Of a DNA stretch of 5,371 nt, positions 4,614 to 5,371 are shown piece by piece (within the stretch, counting starts at the first letter, position 1; the number at the start of each line of letters is the position of its first letter). Under the pieces are notes generated by a model that saw nothing but the letters and a program-made list of their open reading frames with translations, was not told the origin of the DNA and searched no databases. Both the position numbers and the translations under genes were made by a program. Origin of the DNA: Actinomycetales bacterium (lineage in GTDB: Bacteria > Actinomycetota > Actinomycetes > Mycobacteriales > Mycobacteriaceae); assembly GCA_012841845.1 (NCBI GenBank), contig DUTZ01000045.1, positions 1-5,371 of the forward strand, written 5' to 3'.

Positions 4614-5371
4614 CCGTCGACCTCGACCTGCTGCCCCGCAGCACCGTCCTCACCCCCGGGCCCGGCCGCCGGCGCACCGGCGAAGAGCTCGAGGCGATCG
4701 CCGACGAGGCCGCCCGGCGGTTCGACGACCGCGGCCTCTACGGCCGTCACGGCGAGGTGGACCCCGCCGAGGTGCTGGCGTGGGCCGGCGAGACCTTCGG
4801 CGACGCGCTCGCCGTGGCCTGCTCCATGGCCAACACCGTGGTGCCCGAGATGACCGCGCAGCACGCGCCCGGCGTGGACGTGCTCTTCCTGGACACCGGC
4901 TACCACTTCCCGGAGACGGTCGGCGTCCGCGACGCGCTCGCCGCCACCCCGGGCCTCAACGTGGTGGACGTGCGCAGCCCCGCCTCCCGCGCCGAGCACG
5001 AGGCCGCGCTCGGCCCGCGCCCCTTCGAGACCCACCAGGAGCTGTGCTGCCGGCTGCGCAAGGTGGAGCCGCTCGACGCGGCGCTCTCCGGCTACGAGGC
5101 GTGGATCACCGGCGTGCGCCGCGTGGACACCGACCACCGGGCCGGCGCCGCGATCGTCGAGTGGGACGCCAAGCACGCGATGGTCAAGATCAACCCGCTC
5201 GTCGCCTGGACCCTCGACCGCGTGCACGCCTACGCCGCCGAGCACGGCTGCCTGCTCAACCCGCTGCTCGACGACGGCTACCCGTCGATCGGCTGCGCAC
5301 CGTGCACCCGCCGGGTCGCCCCCGGCGAGGACCCGCGCTCCGGCCGCTGGGCCGGGCTCGACAAGACAGAA
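4610..5371 (+). CDS. cysH: Assimilatory adenylyl-sulfate (APS) reductase, 3' end cut by window edge
   Basis: Reduces adenosine 5'-phosphosulfate to sulfite and AMP with thioredoxin, supplying the substrate of the neighbouring SirA. The window holds 254 residues with no stop. The PAPS-reductase domain shows CSMANTVVPEM (71-81) in the nucleotide-binding loop, LDTGYHFPET (94-103) and GVRRVDTDHR (168-177). The Cys pair ELCCRLRK (Cys146, Cys147) together with GCAPC (Cys229, Cys232) makes up the CC...CxxC [4Fe-4S] ligand set, which marks APS reductases and is absent from the PAPS-using enzymes of enteric bacteria. The sequence ends in GRWAGLDKTE, exactly where the family continues with the C-terminal catalytic motif CGLH, so the nucleophilic cysteine should be the next codon beyond the edge. 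The GTG start overlaps the sirA stop (GTGA), and AGGAGG at 4597-4602 lies 7 nt before it, showing translational coupling in one operon. GVRRVDTDHR departs a little from the usual GxRR-(x)-R pattern recalled for relatives. Confidence 0.95.
   Translation, partial: MTVDLDLLPRSTVLTPGPGRRRTGEELEAIADEAARRFDDRGLYGRHGEVDPAEVLAWAGETFGDALAVACSMANTVVPEMTAQHAPGVDVLFLDTGYHFPETVGVRDALAATPGLNVVDVRSPASRAEHEAALGPRPFETHQELCCRLRKVEPLDAALSGYEAWITGVRRVDTDHRAGAAIVEWDAKHAMVKINPLVAWTLDRVHAYAAEHGCLLNPLLDDGYPSIGCAPCTRRVAPGEDPRSGRWAGLDKTE

Noticed and set aside
4538..5245. Minus-strand open frame of about 235 codons antisense to cysH
   Set aside because: It is a shadow of cysH, whose CC...CxxC cluster motifs and full domain are on the plus strand.

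Overview
The window is very GC-rich, with a strong G/C bias at third codon positions. It uses GTG starts and carries a siroheme sulfite reductase of the mycobacterial NirA/SirA type followed by an iron-sulfur APS reductase. It also has a 6C-type small RNA and promoters that place TANNNT boxes 6-7 nt before start codons. Together these indicate an actinobacterium, most likely of the Mycobacteriales (Corynebacterium/Dietzia/Gordonia/Mycobacterium relatives). The genus cannot be fixed from this stretch.

Left part (1-2411). A leftward sodium:alanine/glycine symporter gene (AGCS family), cut by the window edge near its C-terminus, diverges from a rightward patatin-like phospholipase gene. Their start codons are separated by only 54 bp. 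Each has a TANNNT -10-like box 6 nt before its GTG start, so both may be transcribed as leaderless mRNAs. The phospholipase gene ends at a perfect 20-bp palindrome, which fills the gap to a convergent small gene.

Middle part (2412-2915). This looks like an intergenic region but is densely used. A 49-codon leftward gene with a good ribosome binding site encodes a small acidic, hydrophobic protein of unknown function. A TGTGA-N6-TCACt site (CRP/GlxR type) lies over its predicted transcription start. Further right, also on the minus strand, is a predicted 6C small RNA: two hairpins that each display six cytosines in the loop, behind a strong promoter (TGGACA-17-TACTCT). Next comes a rightward sulfur-gene promoter whose -35 element is covered by TAGAC-N6-GTCTG, close to the operator consensus of the TetR-type repressor McbR.

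Right part (2916-5371). sirA (ferredoxin-sulfite reductase) and cysH (APS reductase, cut just before its expected catalytic cysteine) overlap by 4 bp and form an assimilatory sulfate reduction operon. CysH reduces adenylyl sulfate to sulfite and SirA reduces sulfite to sulfide for cysteine synthesis. The operator suggests that the operon is shut off when sulfur amino acids are plentiful. No mobile element, tRNA, rRNA or CRISPR array was seen.
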